Under the pieces are notes generated by a model that ran no database searches, was not told the DNA's origin, and saw nothing but the letters and a program-made list of their open reading frames with translations. A stretch of 64,000 nucleotides of DNA from Olleya sediminilitoris (lineage in GTDB: Bacteria > Bacteroidota > Bacteroidia > Flavobacteriales > Flavobacteriaceae): positions 62,001 through 126,000 of the forward strand of contig NZ_JAEMEF010000007.1 of assembly GCF_016785945.1 (NCBI RefSeq). The letters are read 5' to 3'. Shown here one piece after another: positions 41,335-49,789 of this stretch (the first letter of the stretch is position 1; every line of letters begins with the position of its first letter). Made by a program: the position numbers and the translations under genes.

Positions 41335-41974
41335 AGAAGGCTTTAAAATAATTGCAATTACATTTATGATTATTGCAATTTTGACTGTAATAATAGATCG
41401 TTTTGTATCTATACAATGGTTACAATACCTGTTGTTTTTTACACTATTTATATTTTTAGTATTAATACTTCAATTTTTTAGAAACCCAAAACGACTAACT
41501 GTATTAAGCGACAGTACTGTTGTGTCTCCTGTAGACGGAAAAGTAGTTGTAATTGAAGAAGTTTTTGAACCAGAATATTTTAAAGACAAACGTTTACAAG
41601 TTAGTGTATTTATGTCACCAATAAATGTACACGTTACACGTTACCCAATTAGTGGTCAAGTTGCTTACAGTAAATACCATCCTGGAAAATACCTTGTAGC
41701 ATGGCATCCTAAAGCTAGTACTGATAATGAACGTACAACCGTAGTTGTTGAAAACCAAGCTTATGGTAAAGTTTTATATAGACAAATAGCAGGAGCTTTG
41801 GCAAAACGAATTGTCAACTATGCAAAAGAAGGTGATACTGCTGCACAAGGATCCGACTCTGGATTTATTAAATTTGGGTCAAGAGTAGATTTATATTTAC
41901 CTTTAGGTACAAATATTAAGGTTGGTTTAAACCAGAAAGTTAAAGGAGGCGAAAGTATTATTGCCGAAATCTAG
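41324..41974 (+). CDS. psd: Phosphatidylserine decarboxylase (short, archaeal/Bacteroidota type)
   Basis: Pyruvoyl-dependent enzyme making phosphatidylethanolamine. 216 residues: two N-terminal membrane segments (about 6-45), VVSPVDGKVVVIEEVFEPEY, VFMSPINVHVTRYPISG, and the C-terminal GFIKFGSRVDLYLPLGTNIK. Self-cleavage between Gly and Ser of FGSR (near residue 186) would form the alpha subunit with its pyruvoyl group. Translationally coupled to cdsA by an 11-bp overlap; its product uses CDP-diacylglycerol-derived phosphatidylserine. A pssA gene is not in the window. Confidence 0.93.
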   Translation: MFHKEGFKIIAITFMIIAILTVIIDRFVSIQWLQYLLFFTLFIFLVLILQFFRNPKRLTVLSDSTVVSPVDGKVVVIEEVFEPEYFKDKRLQVSVFMSPINVHVTRYPISGQVAYSKYHPGKYLVAWHPKASTDNERTTVVVENQAYGKVLYRQIAGALAKRIVNYAKEGDTAAQGSDSGFIKFGSRVDLYLPLGTNIKVGLNQKVKGGESIIAEI

Positions 41975-41977
41975 ACT

Positions 41978-42244
41978 ATGACTACCGAAGAATTAGATAT
42001 CATTTTTGATGAGGCTGTAGAGCGAATTAATGCGCATACGGAACCTTTTCCTGCCGATTTTTTACTTCGTTTGTATGCTTATTATAAAAAGGCTACAAAC
42101 AACTATGAAAGACCTAGCAGTAAAAAGCCTATCATAAATGCTTTTAAAACCAATGCCTTATTTCAAATTAAAAATATTACACCTGACCAAGCTAAAGAAG
42201 CTTACATAGAATTGGTGAATAACTATTTTTTATACAGAAAATAA
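41978..42244 (+). CDS. Acyl-CoA-binding protein
   Basis: 88-residue four-helix ACBP that buffers long-chain acyl-CoA in the cytoplasm. Landmarks: FPADFLLRLYAYYKKATNNY (about residues 24-43, containing the acyl-CoA contacts) and AFKTNALFQIKNITPDQAKE followed by AYIELVNNYF. Placed 3 bp after psd at the end of the lipid run, which fits a role in supplying or protecting acyl-CoA. Bacterial ACBPs are uncommon outside a few phyla but frequent in Bacteroidota. Confidence 0.9.
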   Translation: MTTEELDIIFDEAVERINAHTEPFPADFLLRLYAYYKKATNNYERPSSKKPIINAFKTNALFQIKNITPDQAKEAYIELVNNYFLYRK

Positions 42245-42310
42245 ATATTAAAATAAATTTAATAGTATTCTGGACTAGTTTGAAAAGAATAAACTTTAAT
42301 TACTATTATT

Positions 42311-42354
42311 AAAAAAAGCAGTACATAAACTAAGTTTAAGTACTGCTTTTTTTT
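42311..42354. terminator. Bidirectional terminator after the ftsH-cdsA-psd-ACBP run
   Basis: Stem AAAAAAAGCAGTAC / GTACTGCTTTTTTT with a 15-nt loop containing AAAC/GTTT, seven A before and eight T after. Lies between the ACBP gene (plus) and pafA (minus). Confidence 0.9.
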
Positions 42355-42380
42355 ATCTAAACGGTTTTAATTACCAGTAA

Positions 42381-44042
42381 TTATTTTTGTATTACAAATT
42401 CCAATGGTTTACCAGTCGCTCCATTTGGAAAACTAATTCCTAATAAAGCTGACATTGTTGGAGCAATATCTGGTATTGTAGTATGCTGTAAAGTACTTCC
42501 TTTTTGTATACCTTTACCATAAAACAATAATGGTACATGTGTATCATAGTTTAAAGCAGAACCATGTGTAGATCCTGTTTTACTATAACTAATTACCGCT
42601 GGATCTAATACAAACAAAACATCACCAGAACGTTTTTGATTATAACCTTTTTGTAATAAACTTTCAATTCCATTTGAAAATTCTGTATTACTCATACTTG
42701 TAGCTGTATACGCTTTGTTGATACTTGGGTAATCAATAACAGTATTTACAATTTCTTGTTGTACTTGAGCTAAATTCAACCCATAATCTTTAATCACTTT
42801 ACGATCCAAAAACACTTGATTATTACTTATGTTTTTAATTAGCTTTTCTGCTTTATGATTAAAAATCATAGTTTCATTTAAACGATTTTTAAAATCATCT
42901 GTATCAAAATATCCTGCAGGAATTTTTACAGACTGTAAATAACTTGGTACTTCCACTGCTCCATGATCTGAAGATAAAAACAAGGTGTAATTACCTTGAC
43001 CAACTTTATCGTCTAATGCAGTTAATAATCGCTCTATATCTTTATCCAATCTTAAATAGGTGTCTTGTACTTCTTTACTGTTAACTCCAAAATTATGACC
43101 AACATAATCTGTGCTAGAAAAACTAACTGTTAAGACATCTGTAAAATCATCTTGACCTAATTGCTCTCCTGCAATTGCTGCAATAGCAAAATCTGCAACA
43201 ATGCTGTTTCCGTAAGGTGTTGCTTTAATAATATCATACCCTCTATTTTCTTTGCTTAAAGCTTTTAAGTCATAAGGAAACGTTGCTGTTTCTTTTCCTT
43301 TAAAACCACCTTCAAAGGTGTTAAAATCGCTTCCACTTTCTATGTAAGTATTTATATCATAAAGCGTATTCCATTCTTTCAAATAACTTTCTGCAACAGC
43401 ATTATTATTAAAATCGTTAACCCAACTAGGTAATGCTTCTAAATAATAAGTACTTGAAATAAAACGACCTTGGTCTGCACCATGAAACCAATAAGCAGCA
43501 TTTGCAGTATGTCCAGCAGGTAAAATTGCACCTCTATCTTTTACAGAGATACCAATGGTTTTACCTTTCATTTGAGTAAATAATCTGTTTTGATCTGCAA
43601 AAGATGTTGTTTTTAATCTATGAGGAGACATTTGTCCAGCTTTGTGGCTTGTACCTACAGATTGTACAGTTGTATCTCCTGCACAATAAACGTAGCTGTC
43701 AGATACTTTATCATACCAATTATTAGATATTATACCATGCATTTTTGGTGTAGTACCACTGTATATTGACGCATGTCCAGGTCCTGTATAAGTTGGCACA
43801 TAATTAAAATGGTTATTTTTACAATTAAACCCTTGAGTAATCAAGCGTTTAAAACCACCTTCGCCATATTTGTTATAAAATCTAGTTAAATAATCATAAC
43901 GCATTTGGTCCACAACAATTCCAATTACAAGTTTTGGTTTTGAATGCATAACTGTCGTGTTATTATCTGAAGTCACCACAGTTTTTTGTGCCTTACAACT
44001 TAACAGAAAACAAATAAAAAATAGGGATACTATCGCTCTCAT
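42381..44042 (-). CDS. pafA: PafA-type alkaline phosphatase lipoprotein
   Basis: Phosphate-irrepressible periplasmic/outer-membrane alkaline phosphatase, 553 residues from the ATG at 44042. The lipoprotein signal ends FLLSC. Phosphatase residues: metal ligand Asp in IGIVVDQMRYD (about residue 45), Thr nucleophile in PTYTGPGH (T86), Asn in IISNNWYD (N107), and the pair K168/R170 in SVKDRG that marks the monoesterase PafA subclass. A metal-ligand region SSDHGAVEVPSY follows and the C-terminus is ISFPNGATGKPLEF. Known PafA enzymes liberate phosphate from many monoesters, even without phosphate starvation. Single-gene unit with -7 box at 44067-44074. Confidence 0.92.
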   Translation of the reverse strand: MRAIVSLFFICFLLSCKAQKTVVTSDNNTTVMHSKPKLVIGIVVDQMRYDYLTRFYNKYGEGGFKRLITQGFNCKNNHFNYVPTYTGPGHASIYSGTTPKMHGIISNNWYDKVSDSYVYCAGDTTVQSVGTSHKAGQMSPHRLKTTSFADQNRLFTQMKGKTIGISVKDRGAILPAGHTANAAYWFHGADQGRFISSTYYLEALPSWVNDFNNNAVAESYLKEWNTLYDINTYIESGSDFNTFEGGFKGKETATFPYDLKALSKENRGYDIIKATPYGNSIVADFAIAAIAGEQLGQDDFTDVLTVSFSSTDYVGHNFGVNSKEVQDTYLRLDKDIERLLTALDDKVGQGNYTLFLSSDHGAVEVPSYLQSVKIPAGYFDTDDFKNRLNETMIFNHKAEKLIKNISNNQVFLDRKVIKDYGLNLAQVQQEIVNTVIDYPSINKAYTATSMSNTEFSNGIESLLQKGYNQKRSGDVLFVLDPAVISYSKTGSTHGSALNYDTHVPLLFYGKGIQKGSTLQHTTIPDIAPTMSALLGISFPNGATGKPLEFVIQK

Positions 44043-44066
44043 GGTATTAAATTTAATTTTGAACGC

Positions 44067-44074
44067 CAAAAATA
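44067..44074 (-). promoter_or_regulatory. -7 box (TATTTTTG) of pafA
   Basis: Perfect TAnnTTTG on the minus strand, 24 bp before the pafA ATG. No TTG at the usual distance upstream. Confidence 0.4.
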
Positions 44075-44152
44075 CAGCTTTTAAAACATCTAATTTGAAA
44101 TTAAGGTTAAATACATATTAGAATTTTATATTTTAGCGGTAACAAATAAAGC

Positions 44153-44893
44153 ATGAATTACCTACACTATATTGGGACTTACTTTTTAATGGTTGTCGAA
44201 ATGTTTCGAAAACCAACAAAGTGGTCCGTAATGAAAAAATTAATCCTAAAAGATGTCGACGATTTAATTATTGGCTCATTAGGTATTGTTGCATTTATCT
44301 CGTTTTTTGTTGGTGGTGTTGTAACCATACAAACTGCCTTAAATATTGACAATCCATTAATACCAAAAAACTTAGTTGGTTTTGCAACAAGACAATCAAT
44401 TGTACTAGAATTTGCACCTACATTTATGTCCATAATTATGGCTGGAAAAGTAGGTAGTTTTATTACATCAAGCATTGGTACAATGCGAGTTACAGAACAA
44501 ATTGATGCTTTAGAAGTTATGGGTATTAATAGTTTAAACTACTTAGTGTTTCCTAAATTTATAGCACTAACCTTGTATCCTTTTGTAATATCAATTTCAA
44601 TGTTTTTAGGTATTATGGGTGGATTAGCTGCTTGTGTTTATGGTGGATATGCCACAATGCCAGATTACATTGAAGGTATACAGTTAGACTTTAAGCCTTT
44701 TCATATGGCCTATGCATTTATAAAAACATTAATTTTTGCTTTCATTTTAGCAACTATCCCATCTTATCATGGTTATTACATGAAAGGTGGTGCACTTGAA
44801 GTTGGTAAGGCTAGTACAACATCGTTTGTTTGGACTAGTGTCGTTATCATTCTTTTAAACTATATATTAACGCAACTACTTTTAAGTCAATGA
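44153..44893 (+). CDS. mlaE: MlaE-family ABC transporter permease
   Basis: Inner-membrane permease of a phospholipid ABC transporter (Mla/MCE system). 246 residues with about five helices. Family landmarks: IGSLGIVAFISFFVGGVVTI, QSIVLEFAPTFMSIIMAGKV, SSIGTMRVTEQIDALEVMGI (the EQ..ALE.MGI signature) and MLG-like IMGGLAACVYGG. The last 4 bp overlap mlaF. No MlaD (MCE) gene follows, so the third component must be encoded elsewhere. Confidence 0.93.
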   Translation: MNYLHYIGTYFLMVVEMFRKPTKWSVMKKLILKDVDDLIIGSLGIVAFISFFVGGVVTIQTALNIDNPLIPKNLVGFATRQSIVLEFAPTFMSIIMAGKVGSFITSSIGTMRVTEQIDALEVMGINSLNYLVFPKFIALTLYPFVISISMFLGIMGGLAACVYGGYATMPDYIEGIQLDFKPFHMAYAFIKTLIFAFILATIPSYHGYYMKGGALEVGKASTTSFVWTSVVIILLNYILTQLLLSQ

Positions 44894-45657
44894 TAGAAGT
44901 TAAAAACTTAAACAAATCGTTTGGAGATGCTCATATTTTAAAAGGAGTTACTACTACTTTTGAAAAAGGAAAAACCAACCTTATCATCGGACAAAGTGGT
45001 TCTGGTAAAACTGTATTTTTAAAATGTTTACTAGGATTATTTGACTATGAAGAAGGAAGTATTGCTTATGATGGGAAAATTTTTTCTAAACTAAGTGAAG
45101 ACGAAAAACGATTGATTAGAGCAGATATTGGAATGGTTTTTCAAGGAAGTGCCTTGTTTGACTCAATGACCATTGCAGAAAATGTAATGTTTCCGTTAAA
45201 AATGTTTACTTCTCAAAGTAAAAGTGAAATGGAAGATCGTGTAAACTTTGTTTTACAACGTGTCAACTTAGAAAACGCACACCATAAAAAACCTAGTGAA
45301 GCTTCTGGAGGAATGCAAAAACGTGTTGCTATTGCACGCGCAATAGTAAACAAACCTAAGTATTTATTTTGTGACGAACCTAACTCTGGTTTAGACCCAA
45401 AAACTTCTATTGTTATAGATAATTTAATTAAAGAAATAACCGAAGAGTACCAAATAACAACGGTAATAAACTCGCATGATATGAATTCGGTTATGCAAAT
45501 TGGAGAGAAAATTATTTTTCTTAAAAATGGTTTAAAGGAATGGGAAGGTTCTAGATATGATATTTTTAAGACAGATAATGAAGCTGTAACAGACTTTGTT
45601 TATTCTTCTGAATTATTTAAAAAAGTACGTCAAATGTACTTGGAAGAACGTAGTTAA
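44890..45657 (+). CDS. mlaF: MlaF-family ABC transporter ATP-binding protein
   Basis: ATPase subunit of the phospholipid transporter, 255 residues. Walker A GQSGSGKTVFLKCLLG (about residues 35-50), Q-loop VFQGSALFDSMTIAENVMFP, ABC signature ASGGMQKRVAIARAI, Walker B YLFCDEPNSGLDP and H-switch NSHDMNSV. The SGGM signature, in place of LSGGQ, is typical of MlaF. Overlaps mlaE by ATGA, so the pair is translationally coupled. Confidence 0.94.
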   Translation: MIEVKNLNKSFGDAHILKGVTTTFEKGKTNLIIGQSGSGKTVFLKCLLGLFDYEEGSIAYDGKIFSKLSEDEKRLIRADIGMVFQGSALFDSMTIAENVMFPLKMFTSQSKSEMEDRVNFVLQRVNLENAHHKKPSEASGGMQKRVAIARAIVNKPKYLFCDEPNSGLDPKTSIVIDNLIKEITEEYQITTVINSHDMNSVMQIGEKIIFLKNGLKEWEGSRYDIFKTDNEAVTDFVYSSELFKKVRQMYLEERS

Positions 45658-45704
45658 TATCTATTTAATGACTTTAATTGTCGTTTAGGTTACACCATAA
45701 AACT

Positions 45705-45745
45705 ATAAAGAATTTACAATCGCATAATGATTATAAATTCTTTAT
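45705..45745. terminator. Bidirectional terminator between mlaF and the DUF389 gene
   Basis: A 12-bp perfect stem ATAAAGAATTTA / TAAATTCTTTAT plus an inner AATC/GATT stem, loop GCATAAT. The A/T-rich arms supply T tails on either strand. Confidence 0.75.
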
Positions 45746-45777
45746 TAAAATTTGTATCAATAAATATTTACTATAAT

Positions 45778-47256
45778 TTATTTAACTTGATTCACGACTA
45801 AAGTATCTAACTTAAGTTTAAGCTTTAACCAACGATATAGCTTATCTCTTTCTTTTGAAATTTGACTAGCGTTAACTAAACTATCATTCCATTTTACATT
45901 AAACACTGCTAGTGTATCTATCTTTTTGAAGTTAGAATTTACAACGCTAGCATAAGATAAAGATTTAATGTTTTCGTAATTGATATTAACCTCTTTAGTT
46001 AACTCTTCAAAAGGCACATAACCACGTTCAAGTTTTGATAATTCTCTAACCTTGTCTTCCAAGAATGTGATTTTTTGTTGCTGACTCATTAGATCTAAAG
46101 AATCTCTGGTACGCAGCTCTTCCATATATTCAAGGTTATTAATCTGTCTGTTTTTAGACTGATTAATCAATAATTTTGAACTTTTTAAATATGAATATTC
46201 CTGTAAACGATTTTCTAAAAAATGTATCATATCATCAGAAATAACATCTGTTCCAAATGTTGTTAACTCGATATTAGATTCGCCATTAGGCGTATAATTT
46301 GGAGTCGCGTATTTTTGTATATAACTAGCGTTTGGTAATGACTTAAGTTCATTATTAATAAAGTCTTTAGCATCTACTTTAAACTGGCTTTCTCTTAACA
46401 CATTTAAAAAAGTAAACATAGCAGGTATCATAACTACTATTGCTATCAATGATGCAATTCGTGCTGTACGCTTACGTTTAGCTGAATTAGCATATTTAAG
46501 CATTGGAAAACGCAATATTTTAAGTACTAAAAAAGTTGCTAAAGCTATAAAAATGGTATTAATTGTAAACAAATACATAGCTTGACCGAAATACACCCAA
46601 TTACCTTTTGCTAATCCATAACCTGCTGTACACAATGGTGGCATTAATGCTGTAGCAATTGCTACACCAAAAATTACTGAAGCAATAGTACCACGTTTGG
46701 TACGTGCAATAATTAAGGCCAATCCACCAAAAAAAGCAATTAACACATCTCGAATATCTGGTTGTACACGTCCTAAAAGCTCTGAAGTATCTTCGCTTAA
46801 AGGAAAAAACCTAAAAAACAAAAAGGCTGTTAATAAACTTAGCACAATCATTATAGCTAAGTTGACTAATGATCGTTTTAATGTATCAATATCGTTTATT
46901 GCAATAGATAATCCAACACCAAGTATTGGTCCCATTAACGGAGAAATTAACATGGCTCCAATAACAACTGCTGTACTATTTGCATTTAAACCAATAGAAG
47001 CCACAAAAATAGAACATATCAAAATCCATGCAGTTGCACCTTTAAATGGTATATCTGCTTTTATCGCTTCAATAGTCGCATCACGATCTGTATCCTCTCT
47101 AAAATCTAACAGTTCTTGTAAAAAGGTTTTTATACTTTTAAATAACCCTTTTGCATCTTTTTTAACTGCTTGCTTTTTTTGGTCAACAGCTTCTTTTTGT
47201 TTCTCTTCATCAGAGAAATCAAATTTATTTTCTTTTGGCTTGTTGTTTTCTTCCAT
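45778..47256 (-). CDS. DUF389 integral membrane protein
   Basis: 492 residues. Hydrophilic N-terminal part (about 1-70) followed by five or more helices with the DUF389 core: AWILICSIFVASIGLNANST, AVVIGAMLISPLMGPILGVG, GLALIIARTKRGTIASVIFG, and VAIATALMPPLCTAGYGLAK. A large C-terminal soluble domain (about 290-492) probably lies outside the inner membrane. Function of DUF389 is unknown. It is 10 bp downstream of the mannose-1-phosphate guanylyltransferase gene, in the order sprT-like, manC, this gene. Confidence 0.85.
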   Translation of the reverse strand: MEENNKPKENKFDFSDEEKQKEAVDQKKQAVKKDAKGLFKSIKTFLQELLDFREDTDRDATIEAIKADIPFKGATAWILICSIFVASIGLNANSTAVVIGAMLISPLMGPILGVGLSIAINDIDTLKRSLVNLAIMIVLSLLTAFLFFRFFPLSEDTSELLGRVQPDIRDVLIAFFGGLALIIARTKRGTIASVIFGVAIATALMPPLCTAGYGLAKGNWVYFGQAMYLFTINTIFIALATFLVLKILRFPMLKYANSAKRKRTARIASLIAIVVMIPAMFTFLNVLRESQFKVDAKDFINNELKSLPNASYIQKYATPNYTPNGESNIELTTFGTDVISDDMIHFLENRLQEYSYLKSSKLLINQSKNRQINNLEYMEELRTRDSLDLMSQQQKITFLEDKVRELSKLERGYVPFEELTKEVNINYENIKSLSYASVVNSNFKKIDTLAVFNVKWNDSLVNASQISKERDKLYRWLKLKLKLDTLVVNQVK

Positions 47257-47266
47257 GTTTTAAAAC

Positions 47267-48349
47267 CTATCCATAATGTTCTCCATATTGGTCTTTAACC
47301 TTTTGAAGGACTTTTTTAATATCTTGTTCTTTAGACTTTGGAAAGATAAGTAAAACTTCGTCTTTATCAACAATTATATAATCTTGCAATCCATCAACCA
47401 CCACCACTTTATCAGATTTAGTACGTATCATGTTTCCAGACGCATCTTCTGTTAAAGTTTTTGCATTAACAACAGCATTATTGTCATTATCTTTATCTAA
47501 TTTATCATACAAACTTCCCCAAGTACCTAAGTCATTCCAATCAAAAGTTGCTGGTATTACGTATACGTTTGTTGAAGATTCCATAATAGCATAATCTACT
47601 GAGATGTTTTCCGCTTTAGCGTAATTATCTCTTATAAAATCGTCTTCAAACTCTGTATTATAAGTTGACAAACCGTTTTTAAACAGCTCAAATAATTCTG
47701 GTTGTTTATCTTGAAATGCTTTTACTACACTGGTTGCACTCCACATAAATATTCCTGCATTCCATAAAAAGTTTCCTTGATCTAAAAATTGCTTAGCGGT
47801 TTCATAATCTGGCTTTTCGCGAAACTGAACCACGTCGCTAATATTTTCAGCGGAAGCGTTACCACACTCGATATAACCATATCCTGTATTTGGAAACGTT
47901 GGCTTGATCCCTAAGGTTATTAAGGCATCATTATCTTGACAATACTCAAACGCTTGTTTTACGTTTTCAGTAAATGCACTTTCGTCCTCAATCCAATGGT
48001 CACTTGGTGCAACAATCATGACTGCGTCAGGATTTTCTTTTTGTATTTTAAGACTTGCGTATAAGATACAAGGTGCTGTATTACGCATTGCTGGCTCTAA
48101 AACCACTTGACGTTGCTTAACTTCTGGAAGTTGCTCCAAGACTAAGTCATTGTACTTCTCGTTGGTTAAAATAAAAATGTTTTCTTTAGGAATTAAGGTA
48201 CTTAAACGACTAAACGTTTTTTGAATTAAAGTATCTCCAGTACCTAACATATCATGAAATTGCTTAGGAAACTCAGATGTACTTACTGGCCAAAATCTAG
48301 AGCCTACTCCTCCAGCCATTAAAATGGCATAATAATTTTTATTTTGCAT
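47267..48349 (-). CDS. manC: Mannose-1-phosphate guanylyltransferase
   Basis: Makes GDP-mannose from GTP and mannose-1-phosphate for exopolysaccharide, lipopolysaccharide or glycoprotein synthesis. 360 residues. Nucleotidyltransferase signature ILMAGGVGSRFWPVSTSEFP with K-Q-F following (about residues 9-30), LEPAMRNTAPCILYASLKIQ, VAPSDHWIEDESAF, TLGIKPTFPNTGYGYIECG, VVQFREKPDYETAKQFL, WNAGIFMWSATSV and FDWNDLGTWGSLYDK. It lacks the isomerase domain of bifunctional AlgA, so ManC in the single-function sense. In an operon with the DUF389 gene; not beside a polysaccharide cluster. Confidence 0.93.
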   Translation of the reverse strand: MQNKNYYAILMAGGVGSRFWPVSTSEFPKQFHDMLGTGDTLIQKTFSRLSTLIPKENIFILTNEKYNDLVLEQLPEVKQRQVVLEPAMRNTAPCILYASLKIQKENPDAVMIVAPSDHWIEDESAFTENVKQAFEYCQDNDALITLGIKPTFPNTGYGYIECGNASAENISDVVQFREKPDYETAKQFLDQGNFLWNAGIFMWSATSVVKAFQDKQPELFELFKNGLSTYNTEFEDDFIRDNYAKAENISVDYAIMESSTNVYVIPATFDWNDLGTWGSLYDKLDKDNDNNAVVNAKTLTEDASGNMIRTKSDKVVVVDGLQDYIIVDKDEVLLIFPKSKEQDIKKVLQKVKDQYGEHYG

Positions 48350-48372
48350 GTCTTGGTGTATTATGTGTATTT

Positions 48373-48972
48373 TTAATTATTGATTATATCTACTTCTGCA
48401 TTGGCATTAAACAAATAAACTTTACCTGTTTTAACCTCAACACACTCATGACGAGTACGTCGCTTTACTCCTTTTTTAAACACACGACCATTGTGTATTT
48501 TAAAGGTTTGATGCAAAGGTACTTCAAATATAAAACTTTTATTATTTGGAGCGTCCAATTGTTTTAAAGCTAAGGCGAGTTGCACATCTGTATCGCTAGA
48601 TGCCTTTGGGTTTTTAAAGTGTTTTGCTAAATGCGGAAGCAAGTTGTCTGGGAAAACATCAGGATTTATAAAAGGTAACATTAAATGCTGAAAGGTACGC
48701 TTCCACTCTGCTCCATGAGGTTTAATATGTCGTCCAAATTTAGAAAAAGCTTCTAAATGTGCTATTTCATGAATTAAAGTAATTAAAAAACGATACTTAT
48801 TTAAATTTCCATTAACAGTAATTTGATGTTTCCCATTTGGTAATCTTCTATAATCGCCATGTCTCGTTTTACGTTCTTTTTTAACTTTTACTACCAAATG
48901 GTCATGTGCTAAAAGTTGTAAAACTTTTGGAACTGCTGCTTCTGGAATGTAGTGAGAAATGGTGTTTTGCAT
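48373..48972 (-). CDS. SprT-like zinc metallopeptidase-like protein
   Basis: 199 residues from the ATG at 48972 (MQNTISHYIPEAAVPKVLQL). It has the zinc motif ITLIHEIAHLEAF (HEIAH) and a third ligand in GRHIKPHGAEWKRTFQHL. The C-terminal half carries VKRRTRHECVEVKTGKVYLF, the ribbon-like region of SprT relatives but with fewer cysteines. Related SprT/SPRTN proteins cleave DNA-crosslinked proteins; a role for this shorter form is inferred only. First gene of a minus-strand run with manC and the DUF389 gene. Its -7 box lies 5 bp from the ATG, which implies a leaderless mRNA. Confidence 0.82.
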   Translation of the reverse strand: MQNTISHYIPEAAVPKVLQLLAHDHLVVKVKKERKTRHGDYRRLPNGKHQITVNGNLNKYRFLITLIHEIAHLEAFSKFGRHIKPHGAEWKRTFQHLMLPFINPDVFPDNLLPHLAKHFKNPKASSDTDVQLALALKQLDAPNNKSFIFEVPLHQTFKIHNGRVFKKGVKRRTRHECVEVKTGKVYLFNANAEVDIINN

Positions 48973-48977
48973 TTCAA

Positions 48978-48985
48978 CAAAAATA
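48978..48985 (-). promoter_or_regulatory. -7 box (TATTTTTG) of the sprT-like gene, predicted leaderless
   Basis: Perfect TAnnTTTG with only 5 bp to the ATG at 48972. No TTG at -33. Confidence 0.45.
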
Positions 48986-49097
48986 ATGGATTTATGTAAA
49001 ATGAAATAATATTGACTATTGATTTTTAAATCTAAAAACGAGTCACCAATTAACAATACTTTATAAAAAGTATTTTTTGAATGTTGTATATTTAGCT

Positions 49098-49643
49098 ATG
49101 AAAGACTTAATACTAATAGCGACTATATTTATGACCTCAGCAACTGGATTAACAATAGATTTTGGAAAAGATAAAACTGGAGCATCTTGGCGAATAGTTA
49201 ATGATGGAGTAATGGGTGGATTATCTACCTCTGAAATAAATCTAAAAGATGACAGCCTATTGTTTACAGGAAATGTTAGCCTTGAAAACAATGGTGGTTT
49301 TGCTAGTGTACGCACTTTAATAGACGAAGGTGCTTTAAACAATTGTAAAATCATGATAATCCGCTACAAGAGTGATAATACCAATCGTAATTTTGGATTG
49401 TCTTTAAAAAGTAGTCAACAATATTACATACCTTATTACAAACATATTTTTAGTCCAAAAACTAAAGATTGGGAAACCATTGAAGTACCATTATCCGAAT
49501 TTAAACATTATAAAATTAGTGAGATAATTGGCAACAATATGCCTGCTGAGGATTTAAAAGACGTTTTTAATATTGCTTTAATTATTAGCGATAAAAAAGA
49601 AGGTGAATTTAACATTGAAATTGATTATATCAAGTTTATATAA
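49098..49643 (+). CDS. CIA30-family (NDUFAF1-like) domain protein, probably exported
   Basis: 181 residues from the ATG at 49098. A hydrophobic N-terminus (MKDLILIATIFMTSATGLTI) may be a signal sequence. The CIA30/galactose-binding-like beta-sandwich fills the rest: SWRIVNDGVMGGLSTSEINL (about residues 28-47), GFASVRTLIDEG, GLSLKSSQQYY, and the C-terminal IEIDYIKFI. In eukaryotes the domain is in a complex I assembly factor; in bacteria its role is unknown. The last 80 bp reappear downstream at 52240-52320 in a damaged form, beyond the alpha-amylase gene. Confidence 0.8.
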   Translation: MKDLILIATIFMTSATGLTIDFGKDKTGASWRIVNDGVMGGLSTSEINLKDDSLLFTGNVSLENNGGFASVRTLIDEGALNNCKIMIIRYKSDNTNRNFGLSLKSSQQYYIPYYKHIFSPKTKDWETIEVPLSEFKHYKISEIIGNNMPAEDLKDVFNIALIISDKKEGEFNIEIDYIKFI

Positions 49644-49644
49644 A
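49563..49644 (+). repeat. Direct repeat A: 3' end of the CIA30 gene (intact copy)
   Basis: 82 bp starting GTTTTTAATATTGCTTTAAT and ending TTTATATAAA, covering the last 27 codons and the stop of the CIA30 gene. It matches 52240-52320 with one single-base deletion and two substitutions. Confidence 0.9.
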
Positions 49645-49734
49645 TATCATTTTGCTAAAAGGTAAAACCAACCGAAATTTATAAAAAAAAAAAAAATGAA
49701 TCTCAGTTTATAAAATTTATACTATTTAAGTGAT

Positions 49735-49770
49735 AACAAAAAGAGCTACCTTTTAGGTAGCTCTTAATTT
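49735..49770 (-). terminator. Rho-independent terminator after the alpha-amylase gene
   Basis: Stem AAGAGCTACC / GGTAGCTCTT with loop TTTTA; on the minus strand a run of five T follows. It lies 20 bp past the amylase stop. Confidence 0.85.
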
Positions 49771-49789
49771 CTAAAAAAACAAATTTAAA

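Noticed and set aside
49682-49696. Run of fourteen A after the CIA30 gene as a programmed feature
   Set aside because: A simple homopolymer in intergenic AT-rich DNA; could be slippage or sequence error and has no partner structure.
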